DNA of 64,000 nt from Branchipolynoe longqiensis (GCA_030323885.1 CM059187.1:134504029-134568028), one strand, 5' to 3'. Numbered from the stretch's first letter, positions 33,101-44,700 are shown. Made by a program: numbers and translations. The notes: generated from the letters alone by a model not told the origin.

Positions 33101-33618
33101 AGTCGAACGTTTCTTCCTCCAGTGATTTAGGGGAGACGATGTTGACGCAATCGAAACCAACCAATGGCTCTACCGATCCATTTGACACTGCCCTGAATGG
33201 CGTGTCGGACTCGGACAGCATACGGACTGACTCAGTCAGCCTGCACTCAGACCCTTTCGCCTCCCTAGACCCATTCAAGTTTGCGCTAGGCAGTAAGAAA
33301 CCTGAGGTCTCGTGGCCCACAATGCCGTCAGCGCCGGCGTCCTTCTCGCCGGCCAGCAGCCAGGTGGCGAGTGACTCTCCCCGGACTCAGTCGCCCTTCC
33401 GCGACCCATTCCTGGTCGATCCCGGTGTGAAGGTGAATGGGTCAGGTCTGGACTTTGGAGAGTCACAGGGCGGGCGTGAGGGTAGCGTTGGCAGTGTTGG
33501 CAGCTCATCCACCAATGATAACCCGTTCTCTTCTTCGCAGCCGCAGAGCGATGCTGCAGCCCCGGTGGTACCTGCCAGACAACAGTTCCAAGGCAACCCT
33601 TTCGCCGCTCAAAACCAG
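30112..33618 (+). CDS. Dab: Dab giant exon: DPF-rich endocytic tail
   Basis: A single uninterrupted exon of 1169 codons (acceptor gtcttttag, likely donor aaccag|gtgatt). It opens with DPFSTPTLAPPP and a Gln-rich stretch. By eye I count 21 DPF tripeptides in three groups: residues ~1-130, ~280-310 and ~600-1100. Two NPF motifs (DNPFSS, GNPFAA) come at the end. Proline-rich candidate SH3 ligands include ALPPRPP and APPPRP around residues 390-470, and there are several Ser-rich blocks. In the Dab family DPF binds the AP-2 alpha ear and NPF binds EH domains; the Pro motifs suggest SH3 partners. If the donor is not used, the frame stays open another 36 codons to a stop at 33727. Codon use looks coherent throughout. 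Confidence 0.93.
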
Positions 33619-33729
33619 GTGATTAGGTGTCGCCCTCTGGCGACTCGACATAAAAACGGTCTCATGAACAGGGACTCCGAGCTTGTACATTGTGGAAAGG
33701 GTTCAAATTCACAACCAGATGCACATTAA

Positions 33730-34065
33730 GCACTTGTTGCAAGATTTCAGGCCAGGGGGTACGTTTGAATGTATATTGAGCAAGGTGGTGGAGCCGATAT
33801 CCAGTCCAGAGGCCCCAACTCCATCTTACTATTATTAGGGTGATAAAGTGCTTATTAACTTACTTGAGCCATTCTAACAAATAGAAAGCCTCATTTGATA
33901 TGAATTTTAACAAATAACCAGCCATAGCAAAATATTTGACCGATATTGATTTTAATTGGTTGGTGTATTATGGCAGCTGATCTGGTTCTGGGATATATTT
34001 CTTAAAGAAGAGCCCTGTTCGTGAACAATGCATGTTTAAGCTTTTTAAGCCTAATGATAGTTAAA
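33730..34065. other. Dab intron start, no gene seen
   Basis: Sequence after the in-frame stop at 33727. No repeat family or exon recognised. Confidence 0.45.
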
Positions 34066-34070
34066 GTTGC

Positions 34071-34421
34071 ATAGTCCGATGGTCTTGAGTTTCTATCTTT
34101 TTGTTTTTTTAGAGATAAATGTATTAAATTGATGGTCATAATTTACCTTACTTTATTTTGAAGTAACTTTTATTTTAAATGGCTAACTTTTGAGATATTT
34201 GAAGCATAAACATTTAAAATTAGTTTTCACAGGTGTGTCAAAACTCTGCCACCATAGGCTTCTGTAGTAACAGGTTCTATTAAATTGACTCAGTATTCCC
34301 TTCGATATGGCAATACATGCTCAATACGTGCATTAATATCTAAGTTAAACATGTAGAATCAAATCTAAATAAATGTTTTGGTTTTGAAAATGGGATGCTT
34401 CGTCGGACTATTCAGCTTTAA
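34071..34421 (+). mobile_element. TTAA-family MITE, complete
   Basis: TTAAAGTTGCATAGTCCGAT at the left, GTCGGACTATTCAGCTTTAA at the right. The interior matches 25226-25584 (caggttctattaaattgact, tgtagaatcaaatct). Confidence 0.85.
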
Positions 34422-34439
34422 GGAAATATTGTGATAGCA

Positions 34440-34765
34440 TTAAAGTTGCATAATCCGATAGTTTTGAGCTCCTACCATATTTATCTGCTCATTATATATA
34501 TTTACCTTACTTTGAAGTAACTTTTATTTTTAACAGTTAAATGTGGAGATACTTGATGCACAAACATGAACAATAATGTTGGCATGTATATCAAAATCCT
34601 GGACATCATAAGCTTCAGCAGTGACATGTTCTATTACATTGACTTAGTATTCCTTCTATGGGTTTGATGAGTGCACTAGTATCTAACTTGAATATGTAGG
34701 ATCAAATCTTGGTAAGTGTTTTGGTTTTGTAAATTGTATGATTTCATCGGACTGTGCAGCTTTAA
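34440..34765 (+). mobile_element. TTAA-family MITE, second in tandem
   Basis: Starts TTAAAGTTGCATAATCCGAT only 18 bp after the previous copy and ends ATCGGACTGTGCAGCTTTAA. Same orientation, shorter interior. Confidence 0.85.
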
Positions 34766-35525
34766 ATAGCAAATAGATCTAATATAAAGTGTAATCTTGT
34801 AATCATACTCTCCATGTATGGAGAGCCGATCATGTCGTTCTGTGTCAATAATTAAGCGCGTATTGCTCTATATCGGGTTTAATGCTTGACTGACTACATG
34901 TATGACATGAGTATGGACCGAGAGAGAAAGTTTATTAATATGTCCTAATGTTTTGAGAGCCTCAAAGCACATATTCGAGGAATCAAAAGCCCTCTTACTA
35001 GTCATGTTCAATGAAGTAAATGCATTCTTCCCTGATTTTAATTGATTTTTCAAGGAATTTAAATTTAAATGCTTTCTCTCTTGATCTTAATTGATGTTCA
35101 AGGAAATAAATGCCTTCTTCACTGATCTTATTTCATGTTCAAGGAATTAAATGTCTCGTCCCTGATCTTATTTTATGTTCAAGGAATTAAATGCCTTTAA
35201 CTTTCGAATCGCACAAATTTAGATTTAATAGAAAATGAAATGCACACGTGTTTCACACACAACTGATGATAGCAAAATAAGAAAGCTGTGTAAGCGCCGA
35301 ATTGTGGCTTTTCTGACTCGACAGTTACAATCAATATCATTATTGAAATTGTTACCACCACCTTTTTAGGCATTTAATAGTCACATTTCGTCGGGTTAAT
35401 CCAAAAAGGGTGTAACTAATTTTTTTAAACAAGGTTGTGTGTGCAGACCTGCCACATTTTTTTTATGGCAATCTGTATTTTCACCTAAAATCCTCTGAAG
35501 CTGTATCACCTAATAATTCATATAT

Positions 35526-35585
<60 letters not shown>

Positions 35586-36215
35586 CCCATGCCATAAAAA
35601 GACTTGAATACAATTACATAATTTTATTACTCAAACATTATATACAACAAATTACATTGCATTCACATACAACGTACATCATTCTGTATGTGTCGCTGAT
35701 TTTGCCAGTCTCAGCATCTCAGCTCAACATTTTTATTTCCATAAATTTAACTAAAAATCTGTATCAAAATGGAGTACAGCGATATCACTAAAAATAACAC
35801 CAAATCCATATCAGATACGGGTAACCTATATCATGTGGCAGGTATGTGTATCAGATACCTCGTTGCAGTGAGTGATTCCACCGCTAGGTGTTTACAGCTG
35901 TGTAGAACTGAGCCTTAATGACAATATTTCTGGGAGATCCAGTACAGCATTTTGACGCTAAGCGATCAAAGCTGTGTGAGGAGAGATCCAAGTACCCAGC
36001 TTTGGCAGAAATGCTATGTACAGCCTTTTTGAATTGATGTGATGATTTGTTGTTTGTTTTGTGATGTCCTCTTCGGTACTTGTGACCTAAGGTACTTTCT
36101 GAGGTCCTCGTGTAATGAGTTTACCGTAGTGAGCCAATGGCGGATAGAGGTGTTAGGGTTACCAAAGCCTTAAGAAAATGATATATATTTTAGTTTTTTT
36201 GTACATTATTTGATT
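34766..36215. other. Intron stretch with (AT)n tract and possible small TIR element
   Basis: 35080-35200 has three degenerate ~50-bp repeats (gttcaaggaattaaatgcc, ctgatctta). An (AT)n run lies at 35520-35581. ACCTGCCACAT at 35447 and ATGTGGCAGGT at 35836 are exact inverses 400 bp apart around the AT tract. No gene seen. Confidence 0.5.
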
Positions 36216-36345
36216 AAATAGGCTTCATCAGTAACAGGTTCTATTCAGTTGACTTAGTATCCCCTTCTAACACATGCTTAATAAGTGCACCAGTATCTAA
36301 GTTGACTATTATGTAGGACCTAATCTGGGTAAGTAAATTTCTCTA
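36216..36345 (+). mobile_element. TTAA-family MITE, partial
   Basis: Only the right-middle part remains (ggcttcatcagtaacagg, gtgcaccagtatctaagttg). 36346-37490 beyond it has no feature I can support. Confidence 0.6.
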
Positions 36346-37519
36346 TTCCAGACGGTAAGCAGTATATTTCATAGTGTACATACAGAAAGCATATGAATAA
36401 AGAATTGATGCTGATTTTAGTAATATCAGTTTTCCATGTGAATACAAAAGCTAGACCGATAGATGCCACAATAGTATAAGCGCCCTGAAGGCATTTTGGT
36501 GATGGAAATGCTGTTTGATTGAGGATTAATTACTGTTTACTTCACAATTAATGCGCCTTAATTGTGCCTCACCAATTAACCAATATCGTCTGCCCAGTTC
36601 AGAAGTGAGCTATATTAGTTAGGGTTATTTATTTGACTGAATAATATTACATGCTTTTGATTTTATATATTTATAAAGAAAACAAAAATGTAATTCTCTG
36701 TTTATCAATTCATTAAAGCTGTTAATTACATATAGTTTTATACCTTAAGCTAAGACTATTTTCGTACATGCATTGCGTTAATTCTGTTTTTGGACAGTAC
36801 AAATTTGAAATAGAACAGGTACAGTTCAGTAAATGTTTAACCCTGATCTAAATACTCGGTAAATTAATTCTGCAACTTGACGTTTGTTCTCTGTCTTTAA
36901 AGATATGTTTCCTAAGCTTAGTATGTATTCTTTACAACAAAATACTCATTCTACAAATATCAACTGTATTGCACTTAGATTTACTAATACTAGCCCTAGC
37001 ATACTCAGTCTAATTGTCCTGGGCAGATCAGCCTATTTAATATAGGTATTCAGAATTCCACAGGTCCCTCAGTTGTTTAAATATTGGATCACCCTAAACT
37101 AATAAAAGGATTACATGTCATTCATGCACACATCACAATGTTTTCAGTCAAACAATGAACACTGAATTCTCATTTCGAAATTTATTATATCATACAGTTC
37201 TATAAGTTTCAATTATGTGCTTACAAAAGTTGAATTTTTGATTGACACATTTTTAACAATTTACAACAAAAATAATAATTTAATTTAGATCAGGGCCGGA
37301 CGATTTTTTAGGCATGGGCGGGGACGATCGCAGTTTTTTGGGGTGTTTTTTAAATTAATTATTTGGCCTTAGTGATACACGAGTCTAAAAATATCTCTGT
37401 TATATTTCTTAGAAAAAGCTTAGCCAACAGTGTAGGTATGTCCAGGCCTACATCACTCGAGAATTGTAATTAGGGCCGCATGTTAATCGTTACAACTTGA
37501 CCACAATGGTACTCTGTCC

Positions 37520-37660
37520 AGATTAGACCCTAAATAAACTTATATGGGATAGGTTGTTTTTGAGCTGTACAAACCATGAAAAGTCATATTTGATCATGAT
37601 AATTCTGAATAAGTAAAGTTATCTTGGTCATGTGAGTGACCCTTTAAGCGCCAGGTAGCG
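37520..37660 (+). repeat. Dispersed repeat, uninterrupted form
   Basis: 'gaccctaaataaacttatat', 'gtacaaaccatga', 'gaataagtaaagttatcttg' and 'gtgaccctttaagcgcc' correspond to both flanks of the solo-LTR-like unit at 14060-14680, here without it. 37285-37380 is a piece of the repeat seen at 45990-46180. Confidence 0.5.
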
Positions 37661-37721
37661 AGGTGACAAACGGTGGAACTACATACACTATTGGCTAAGG
37701 GTTTTATGTCTTCCTGTTCAC

Positions 37722-38056
37722 CTACAAAATTTATACTTGTCGTTATCTAGCCTGGTGCTCCGCATTAATTGAATAGGGCAAGGACTGGTTAGCTCAGTGT
37801 CAGGATAATGTGACTGAGTGGGATATTGGGTCATGATGCCGGCGGCCTGGTCTCCCAGTGGGGGAACACTATAAAGTTGCCATGAGTGCACACTGTCACA
37901 AGTCAGTACCCGTCCTGATGTGACCTTAGATGTTGCTAGGACATAAAACAGCAATAAACAAACTATGAAGTCATCATGAGTGTGCACTGTCAAGTCGGTG
38001 CCCCTACTGATATGACTTTAGATGTTGCTAGGAGGTAAAACCACAACAAATAAACA
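37722..38056 (+). mobile_element. SINE body and tail, followed by a second tail
   Basis: Headless SINE: core (gcaaggactggttagctcag, tgtcaggataatgtgactga), body and tail ending ~37962. A second tail copy follows (gcactgtcaagtcggtgccc, tgatatgactttagatgttg). The two together suggest a truncated copy or unequal exchange. Confidence 0.75.
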
Positions 38057-38940
38057 ATCCTATTAGCCTCCTGTATTGCCCAGTCATGCAGGGTCCGAAA
38101 CCCCTTCTGAATTGCACCTGTCGGAACTCAATGCCATGATATATCACCCTCCTTCTCATACTTGCTACCACTCGTTACCATGCCCATCATTTTCATAACC
38201 TCACCCTCCCTCACTCCTAATTATTCACTAAGTCAACACCCCCCTAACTAAGACGGCATAAACCTGATAAATGCAATACAGCATTACAATAAAGGGAGAA
38301 GATAGTTACACAAGACATACGCCTCTTCTCAAAGCTAACAGAATCATCGCCCCCGATTGGGGAATCTCATAACCTTCACAGAGATGTGGCGTAGCCTGGC
38401 ATAAATAATAAATTACAACTTCCTAAATTCCACATTACAAGACTTGGACCAAAGTCCACACCTAAAGAAAGGTGGGGAGGGGGTTCCTAATTGACATGGC
38501 TTCTAATCTATCATGAAGTGATCTCTCACCAATCAAACATAATGAAAAACATTTTGAGATCCTTACTCTCAGCATAGAATTCCCCGACGCAAAGAATATA
38601 TATACTTCTTATCGGAACCAGATGCACCAATTTATGTGAATATAATGCACACTACCCAGAACCCTCCCTCTCAGAATATGGACATTGTTGTCATAGAGGA
38701 CTTTTAATATTAACTAAAGTGATGAAAAACTACGCAATCTTGGCACAAACAAATTTCTTCTTATAAAGAAATCTCAATTCCCAACAGGGTTATAGCTACA
38801 ACCTTAACACATTAATCATGCCTATAGGCTCCACCAAATGCAGTATGTATTTGTATAATCATATAGGTGATTTATTATACTACTACTTGTATGGAATGCT
38901 GTCCTAGCTTGTGTCAGTGACTTGGGTATGCCATCTTCAC
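38057..38940. other. Intron stretch, no gene seen
   Basis: AT-rich, no repeat identity or coding frame that I can support. Confidence 0.45.
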
Positions 38941-38950
38941 TACCATCACC

Positions 38951-39210
38951 CATCCGGGAGTTTGGTTTCCGGTTGAGTCAAACCAATTACTTATAAAATT
39001 GATACTTGTCGCTTCCTAGCCTGGTGCATGTTATTAATAGGATAAGAAAGGACTGGTTAGCTGAGTGTCAGGATAATGTGACTGAGTGGGATATCGGGTA
39101 TTTTGTGCCGGGGGCCTGAAAGTCACCATGAATGTGCACTGTCACATGTCAGTGCCCGTCCTGATATGACCTTAGATGTAGAAAGGATGTAAAACTACAA
39201 CAACCAACGA
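38951..39210 (+). mobile_element. SINE, head truncated
   Basis: 'ggttgagtcaaaccaattac', core (aggactggttagctgagtgt, caggataatgtgactgagtg), tail 'gatatgaccttagatgtag' and ccaacgaacc. Confidence 0.75.
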
Positions 39211-39464
39211 ACCCATCCCGATCCCATAGAATGTCCATTACCACATCACACAGTTTCTGTCCACAAGAAAGCGACCATGGGGTGGTCTAGACCTTCCTGA
39301 GCTGATAGTGTCGTTCCAGTTTCGCCTGTGGCGTCGCCACCCTTAAATGAAAAGGTATATATAACCACAGGAACATGCGCATGCACAGTGAAGCGGATGG
39401 TTTGCTTTCTTCATTTGTCTCTCTAATAACTAGGGTTAAGTGTGATGTGTGGATTAAGTTTCAG

Positions 39465-39533
39465 GGTAACGCGCAGCCTCAAAAGCTGAACCCATTCGGT
39501 AGTAGCGGTACTCATGCACTGAACAGTGTCCAT
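39465..39533 (+). CDS. Dab: Dab NPF exon, 23 codons
   Basis: Acceptor gtttcag and a perfect donor cat|gtaagt enclose 69 bp, phase 0 at both ends, matching the phase-0 end of the giant exon. The product starts GNAQPQKLNPFGSSG and ends ALNSVH. The KLNPFG motif suits the C-terminal NPF motifs typical of Dab2-type tails. Supported by splice signals, frame and motif. Confidence 0.75.
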
Positions 39534-39599
39534 GTAAGTGTGCATGGGTTTCAATTAACTTGTATGCTCTTTGTGGGATGCACTTGACGTCCCCAGTGT

Positions 39600-40925
39600 G
39601 CCAATTCTCTACTGTTCACATTATTGTCCACAGCACTAACACAGCAAAGGGATAAGGAAGAAAAACAATGCAACCTCCCTATAGTGAGATTGTAACGAAA
39701 TGGGCGAAATGTATCTGTGGGCGGGTGATTTTATTTTTATTATTATTATTATTATTATCTTGTATGTCGAAAAGACTGGGAAGTTTGTAATTTTGTAAAC
39801 AATTCTTTTATTAATTTTTGTTATTATGGGAGTGGAATTTTACTATTTCAACCCCTTGTTCTGGCTTTCAGATTTGTTCCATGCATCAGTTTAGCCTTTG
39901 TTACAATGAAGATTTTATTATTGCCATATATTACACATTTTCACATTTTACTTAGTTACTACTTATCTTTTCCTAAATCAGTAAATCGGGAAATACCATT
40001 TAGAATCAGCGTAATTGTAGCTTGATTTGTTCCAATGCTCTCTCCTTAACACAATAATAGGCATAGAACATAAATATGTGTGCAAATTTATAAGCAACGA
40101 CGGGGGTATAGTTATACTATAACTAAGGTCCTACTTCTAGTAGTTCTAATTATCTTTTTAATTTGCACAGCTTGTATATTCACATGTTAAATAGAATACC
40201 TGGAAAAGTAGTGGCTAAATACGTCAAAATCTTAAGCAAGGGATGGGTAAATAGAAAAGGACAAGGCATTTTAAATGAAGAACCCGCTCGGTACTTCTTT
40301 TTTTTTGTTCAAGTGTTTTTATTCCTCTGAATAACATGCCAGTGCTTATGCGCTGGTCTTCCAGCACTAAAGAAAATTGCCACTACACAGTAAATAAATC
40401 TACAACAAAATAGATAGACAATTACAAGACAATAAGCAAAGCATCGATCTGAATGACAGGTAAAGAACAAGATAACCGAAAAGAGAAACATGCATATCTC
40501 TTAAGCTGGAAATACACTGTCGTTGTTTTTATCCGTCGTGTCCATAAAAGAGATTATGGTTCATTGGCACAAATATGGGTGGTGAAAAACACAGAATAGT
40601 GTGTTTTGTTCTGCGCAACGGCAGTAGTGAAGGTTCTTCTTTTCTTTTATTTTTTGGGGTGGGGGTGGCAGGAATTGGGTTTTCAATTTTAACGTCATCT
40701 ACAACAACTTTTGAAATTTTGTTAACTTTCTCAAACATATATATATTTATAATATAAAATCTGCTTATCTTTCCATATTCTCATTGTAAAACTGATTCTC
40801 TGACTTCACTTCCCCATGTTTGCGTTCTGCCTAACTTTTCTTGTCAGCCTATTTCTGGCGTGACTTCCGTTTTGTGTTACTTCCACCTTGAGTGTTGAGT
40901 GTGTTTCTGAGTATCCTGTTCATAA
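39600..40925. other. Dab intron, no gene seen
   Basis: AT-rich with an ATT triplet run at 39735-39755 and a T run at 40297. Nothing coding seen. Confidence 0.45.
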
Positions 40926-40929
40926 AAAG

Positions 40930-41263
40930 GGAGCGGGACATAGCTCAGGCAGTAGTGTCCATCTGTGATGGTGTGGGTCATCCGATCGATCCTGCTCAGT
41001 GGACCCATTTGCAGTTTGGGCTATTTCGCATTCCAACCAGTGGTTCACAACTGGTTCATCAATGTCTGTGGTATGTGCTGTCCTGTCTGTGGAAAAGTGC
41101 ATAGAAAAGACCCCTTGCTGCTTATCGGAAAGAGTAGCCTATGTGGCGGCAGCTGGTTTCCTCCAAAGAAATGTCAGAATGACCATATGTTTGACATCCA
41201 ATAGCCGATGATATGAAAATCAATGCACTCTAGAGGCGTCGTTAAATAAAACAAGCTTTACTT
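40930..41263 (+). mobile_element. tRNA-derived SINE of a molluscan/lophotrochozoan type
   Basis: Head gggacatagctcaggcagta and gatcgatcctgctcagtgg, then 'ccaaccagtggttcacaact', 'gtggtatgtgctgtcctgtc', 'aagaccccttgctgcttat' and the tail 'cgtcgttaaataaaacaagc'. I recognise this layout from SINEs common in gastropod and bivalve genomes. It is unrelated to the window's main SINE family. It lies in the intron before the last Dab exon. Confidence 0.8.
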
Positions 41264-41846
41264 TTTTTTTCCTATTCATAAAAGTGGCGCCCTCTATGAT
41301 CTCACTCACCACCATGTCCTCCTTGCAGTGGCCACAATGAGCATTCTGGATGGAGAACCCATGGCAACCGTATAGGTATGTACATTCTAAGGCAGTCTAT
41401 AGACGTTCCATATAACGTAGGGGAAATAAGATTAGGAAAATAAGTACTCCATTTATAATCAAGGCAACAAATAAACAAACCAAAACAGAATAGCCATGGC
41501 AACCCGTATCGTCAATACGTGTCCTGGATTAATTTCATAGCGAAGCACTTTTTTCAGGAACAAAATTGATGTTTATTATTATTATTATTTCCTCTTAGCA
41601 CTAACTATATAGATTATCTCATTCTATGCAAGCCGTTTAATTTAAATTTACGAAATTGAACCAATATTTTACAAATGCCCAAAATCTTTCTAATAAAGTT
41701 TTATAATTTGGAGTGCTCCTTTGTAACATGAATTCCAACGTGGCCTATGACTGGAGGAGAGATGGCATTTGTCGTGATCCGTAGATCTAAGTTTTACTAC
41801 AATCATTGTAGTCCATGCGTTAATTATTCTTTATAGGTATTTACTT

Positions 41847-42072
41847 TAAAGTTGCATAATCCGATGAAAGCCTGACATTTTCAAAACTAAGACACTTATC
41901 TAGATTTGATCGTTCATATCCACCTTAGATATTGGTGCACTTGTTAAATATCCAACATTTGCCATTTACAAGAAATGTTTTACTTCAAACTAAAGTCAAA
42001 TAAATAATTATCAATCTAATGTAATCTCAGAAAATGGCAGAAACTCAAAACCATCGAAGTATGCAACTTTAA
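41847..42072 (-). mobile_element. TTAA-family MITE, internally deleted
   Basis: TTAAAGTTGCATAATCCGAT at the left and TATGCAACTTTAA at the right, ~226 bp, opposite orientation to the copies at 25-34 kb. The middle third is missing. Confidence 0.82.
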
Positions 42073-42152
42073 TTAAATGAAAGTGCCAAGCCTCACTGTT
42101 GGCTGTTTCGTCAGGTATTCTGTCTTTCTGGCCCTGCTTGGATATGGTTGTG

Positions 42153-42836
42153 TTAAAGTTGCACAATCCAATGAAACCATCACATTGTCTAATCCAAAAA
42201 GAAGCTCTACATTTGATCCTCCATATCCAAATTAGATAATGCTTCACCCAGAATAAAAGGAATATTCAGTCAATTTAATAGACCGCTGCAAGTCATAGAA
42301 GTATATGATGGCCAGCGTTTTCATATGGACACTACATTCATTTGACAAGATTTCACTTCAAATATCTCCAAAGTTAGCCACTTTTAATCCAAACTTTTGT
42401 TTTAAGTTGCATAGTCCGATAAAGTATCAAATTTTCAAAAAGAAAAAAACACGAACCTAGATTGAATTCTACATATCCAACTTAGATACTGGTGCACTTA
42501 TTAAGCATATGTTGCTGCATAAGTCAATTTACTAGAACCTGTTACTCTTGAAGCCTATGATGTCAGAATGTTGGCATGCTTGCCAAAATTTATTTCACAT
42601 GTTTGCACTTCAAATATCTGAGAAGGTAACCATGTAAAATAAGTTACTTCACACTAAAGTAAGATAGACTATAATGATCAACATTATATATTTATCTCAG
42701 AAAATGACAAAATCTCAAAACCATGGCACTCTGCAATTTTAAGTTGCTCCAAACTAAGGTAAAGTAAATTATAATAATCAACTTAATATGGTCTTTTGGG
42801 GTAAAAACTCAAAACCATCGGGTTTTGCAACTTTAA
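42153..42836 (-). mobile_element. Run of three TTAA-family MITEs
   Basis: Copies start at 42153 (TTAAAGTTGCACAATCCAAT, right end missing), 42402 (TTAAGTTGCATAGTCCGATA, ends TTAA 42738-42741) and 42738 (short remnant ending GCAACTTTAA at 42836). All share one orientation, so this is a small tandem cluster. Confidence 0.75.
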
Positions 42837-43013
42837 ATGGATGGGGGTGCTTTGGGATGGGACCATACATTAAAAAACATAATTAGTATTTTTTTATTTT
42901 TTTTTTAATTTAATTTTTAAAGAACAAAAAGTGTTACAACCGTCTGTATGCAGTGAGGAATATTGCTGTGACGATTGTGTGACAAACCATTAACGTGTGT
43001 ACGTGTGTTCTAG

Positions 43014-43310
43014 GTTCATGGTCCGTGACCTGCCATGTAGACCAACCTGCCGACTTGGCCCGCTGTATGCGCCAGCATCAGTGGTGTAAACCTGCCCAGA
43101 ACCAGCCGGCAAGCACCAGCCATCCTCCACCTCTTCAGGCACGATGGGCAGAAGCGCCAACACAGACAGAGGGACCATCTTTTCTCTCTCTCACTCTCTC
43201 CCACTCTCTCCTTCTCCTATATCGCCCTATATCATTACTAGACAATGCCATGTGGGTCATGCGATTGAATATATGAAGACTTCCTCCACCTGTAAAAGAA
43301 ATAAAATATC
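43014..43310 (+). CDS. Dab: Candidate terminal Dab exon (VHGP-stop) and 3' UTR
   Basis: An acceptor with an upstream T/G-rich tract (gtgtgttctag) precedes GTT CAT GGT CCG TGA, so in phase 0 the protein would end VHGP at 43028. The rest would be 3' UTR, with an AATAAA at about 43300. In another phase the same segment is open for about 90 codons, but the 69-bp exon upstream ends in phase 0. Ending a few residues after an NPF motif would match vertebrate Dab2, whose C-terminus is NPF-rich. Evidence is splice signal, phase and poly(A) signal only. Confidence 0.4.
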
Positions 43311-44700
43311 AACACATAATACTATAAATATACCGGTATATATGTATGTATGTACATGTTTTAGAATCATTGTATATCGCAGGTCTTCTTTTTTTTCAAT
43401 TTTAATTTTCAATTTTGTTTTTAATCTCTTTATTTTTAAACTACCATGGTGATGTTTCATTGGTTTTTATGTTAAGTAGACCTCGCGTTGATATTAACAT
43501 ATCTTAGGCGGAGTTCATGACAGTTTCGACAGAGGGCTATTTCGCTTGTTTCTGGTGTTTCTCCATGGCAGTCGTGCAAAATGTATTGTATTTTAGTGAT
43601 GTGATCAATTTTAACATATTAGTATAGATTGGGCGATTTTTATCACATGTATATGGATTATACATACCAATATATGGCTGTTAATATGTATCATTTAAAT
43701 ATGCCACATTTCCCTGCTTCTTGGGGACGCAGAATCAAATCACCGCATATCTTACTTAGTCATACTTGTGGTCACTAACTTTCAAATAATAAGTACTCGT
43801 AGGAATTTGTAATTCTCTGTGAACACTATTATAGCATTACAAATTCATATTCATGAGAGAATGTAGCTCCCCCCCCCCCCTCCCCTCCCAACCCCCGTCG
43901 CCCTGGTTAGATTCCTGGCCAGCTTGACGCATTAAAAAAAAGTTATGCTATCAATTTGAGATGATTATTTGGCCACTAAGAAGAATGGTAAAGGGGCAAA
44001 CGAAACCTAATGCACTTTAACACTAATTATGACAAGTGAATGTACACCGATATAACTTCTGTATGCTCGGCGGAGGTTTTGATTGTAGTTGTTTGGGGTG
44101 TTAGGCGCAAGCAAGAAAAAAAAAACATTTTTGGGGAACTGTGTAATATAGGCTTTACGCCGTGCATTGGACCCATGTGATCACGTGACCACGTTGTGGG
44201 TGTTACTACGCGCTATTTGACGATGTGGATCAGGGAAGAAAGACTCGCAGGATCCTGTGTGACATTTCCATAAAACATGAGGACAACTGTTATCATCATT
44301 AACATTATAACCCCACGTCAATCAAGTGCACCTAATTAACAGCGCGTCTGTTTGAGTTACTAGCCTGCATGGGCCGTGCTGTTGTTATTGTCCTCTGCTT
44401 TGTAAACACATCCCTGTTGCCATAGTTACCCTGGTTATATAGGCCGACTTCATTTCTACAGTCGTGTAGCAACCATGGGCATATGAATTGATGCTGCGTG
44501 ATGTGAGTTGGGAGTGATGCCACATCATTGTTATCATCATCATTATTATCATCATGGTCAGGCGATCCTGCATCTTGCATCCTCCCCTCTTTGAGGTAGT
44601 TGGTGTTAAAAACTTGAGTGACTATTTTATCAGTCATGCATCTTGAACATTGACACCCAACCACGGCGAGTTGGTGTTAAATCGGGAGGGTGTAGGAATA
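43311..44700. other. Downstream of Dab, no gene seen
   Basis: AT-rich sequence, a C run at 43870, a short ATC/TCA run near 44525. No exon or known repeat supported. Confidence 0.45.

Larger units (their letters stand above)
6206..43310 (+). other. Dab: Disabled (Dab) adaptor gene locus, 5' end missing
   Basis: Nine exon pieces, all on the + strand and joined by GT/AG borders, read as one protein of about 1470 residues: PTB domain, charged linker, then a very long DPF/NPF- and proline-rich tail. Dab family proteins bind FxNPxY tails of LDL-receptor-type cargo through the PTB domain and recruit AP-2 and clathrin through DPF-type motifs and EH-domain proteins through NPF motifs, at the plasma membrane. 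The residues before the PTB domain must come from an exon I could not find in 1-6205 or that lies outside the window. Introns are roughly 0.9, 1.6, 0.45, 17.5, 2.3, 0.3, 5.8 and 3.5 kb. Exon assignments are by eye; the identity as Dab is secure and the terminal exon is not. Confidence 0.93.

Noticed and set aside
30152..33690. Many open frames on the - strand and other + frames within the giant Dab exon
   Set aside because: They are shadows of a GC-biased coding exon; only the DPF-rich frame has recognisable motifs and frame continuity.
43014..43276. 90-codon frame beginning SWSVTCHVDQPAD as a Dab C-terminus
   Set aside because: It would need a phase change from the phase-0 upstream exon; kept only as an alternative.
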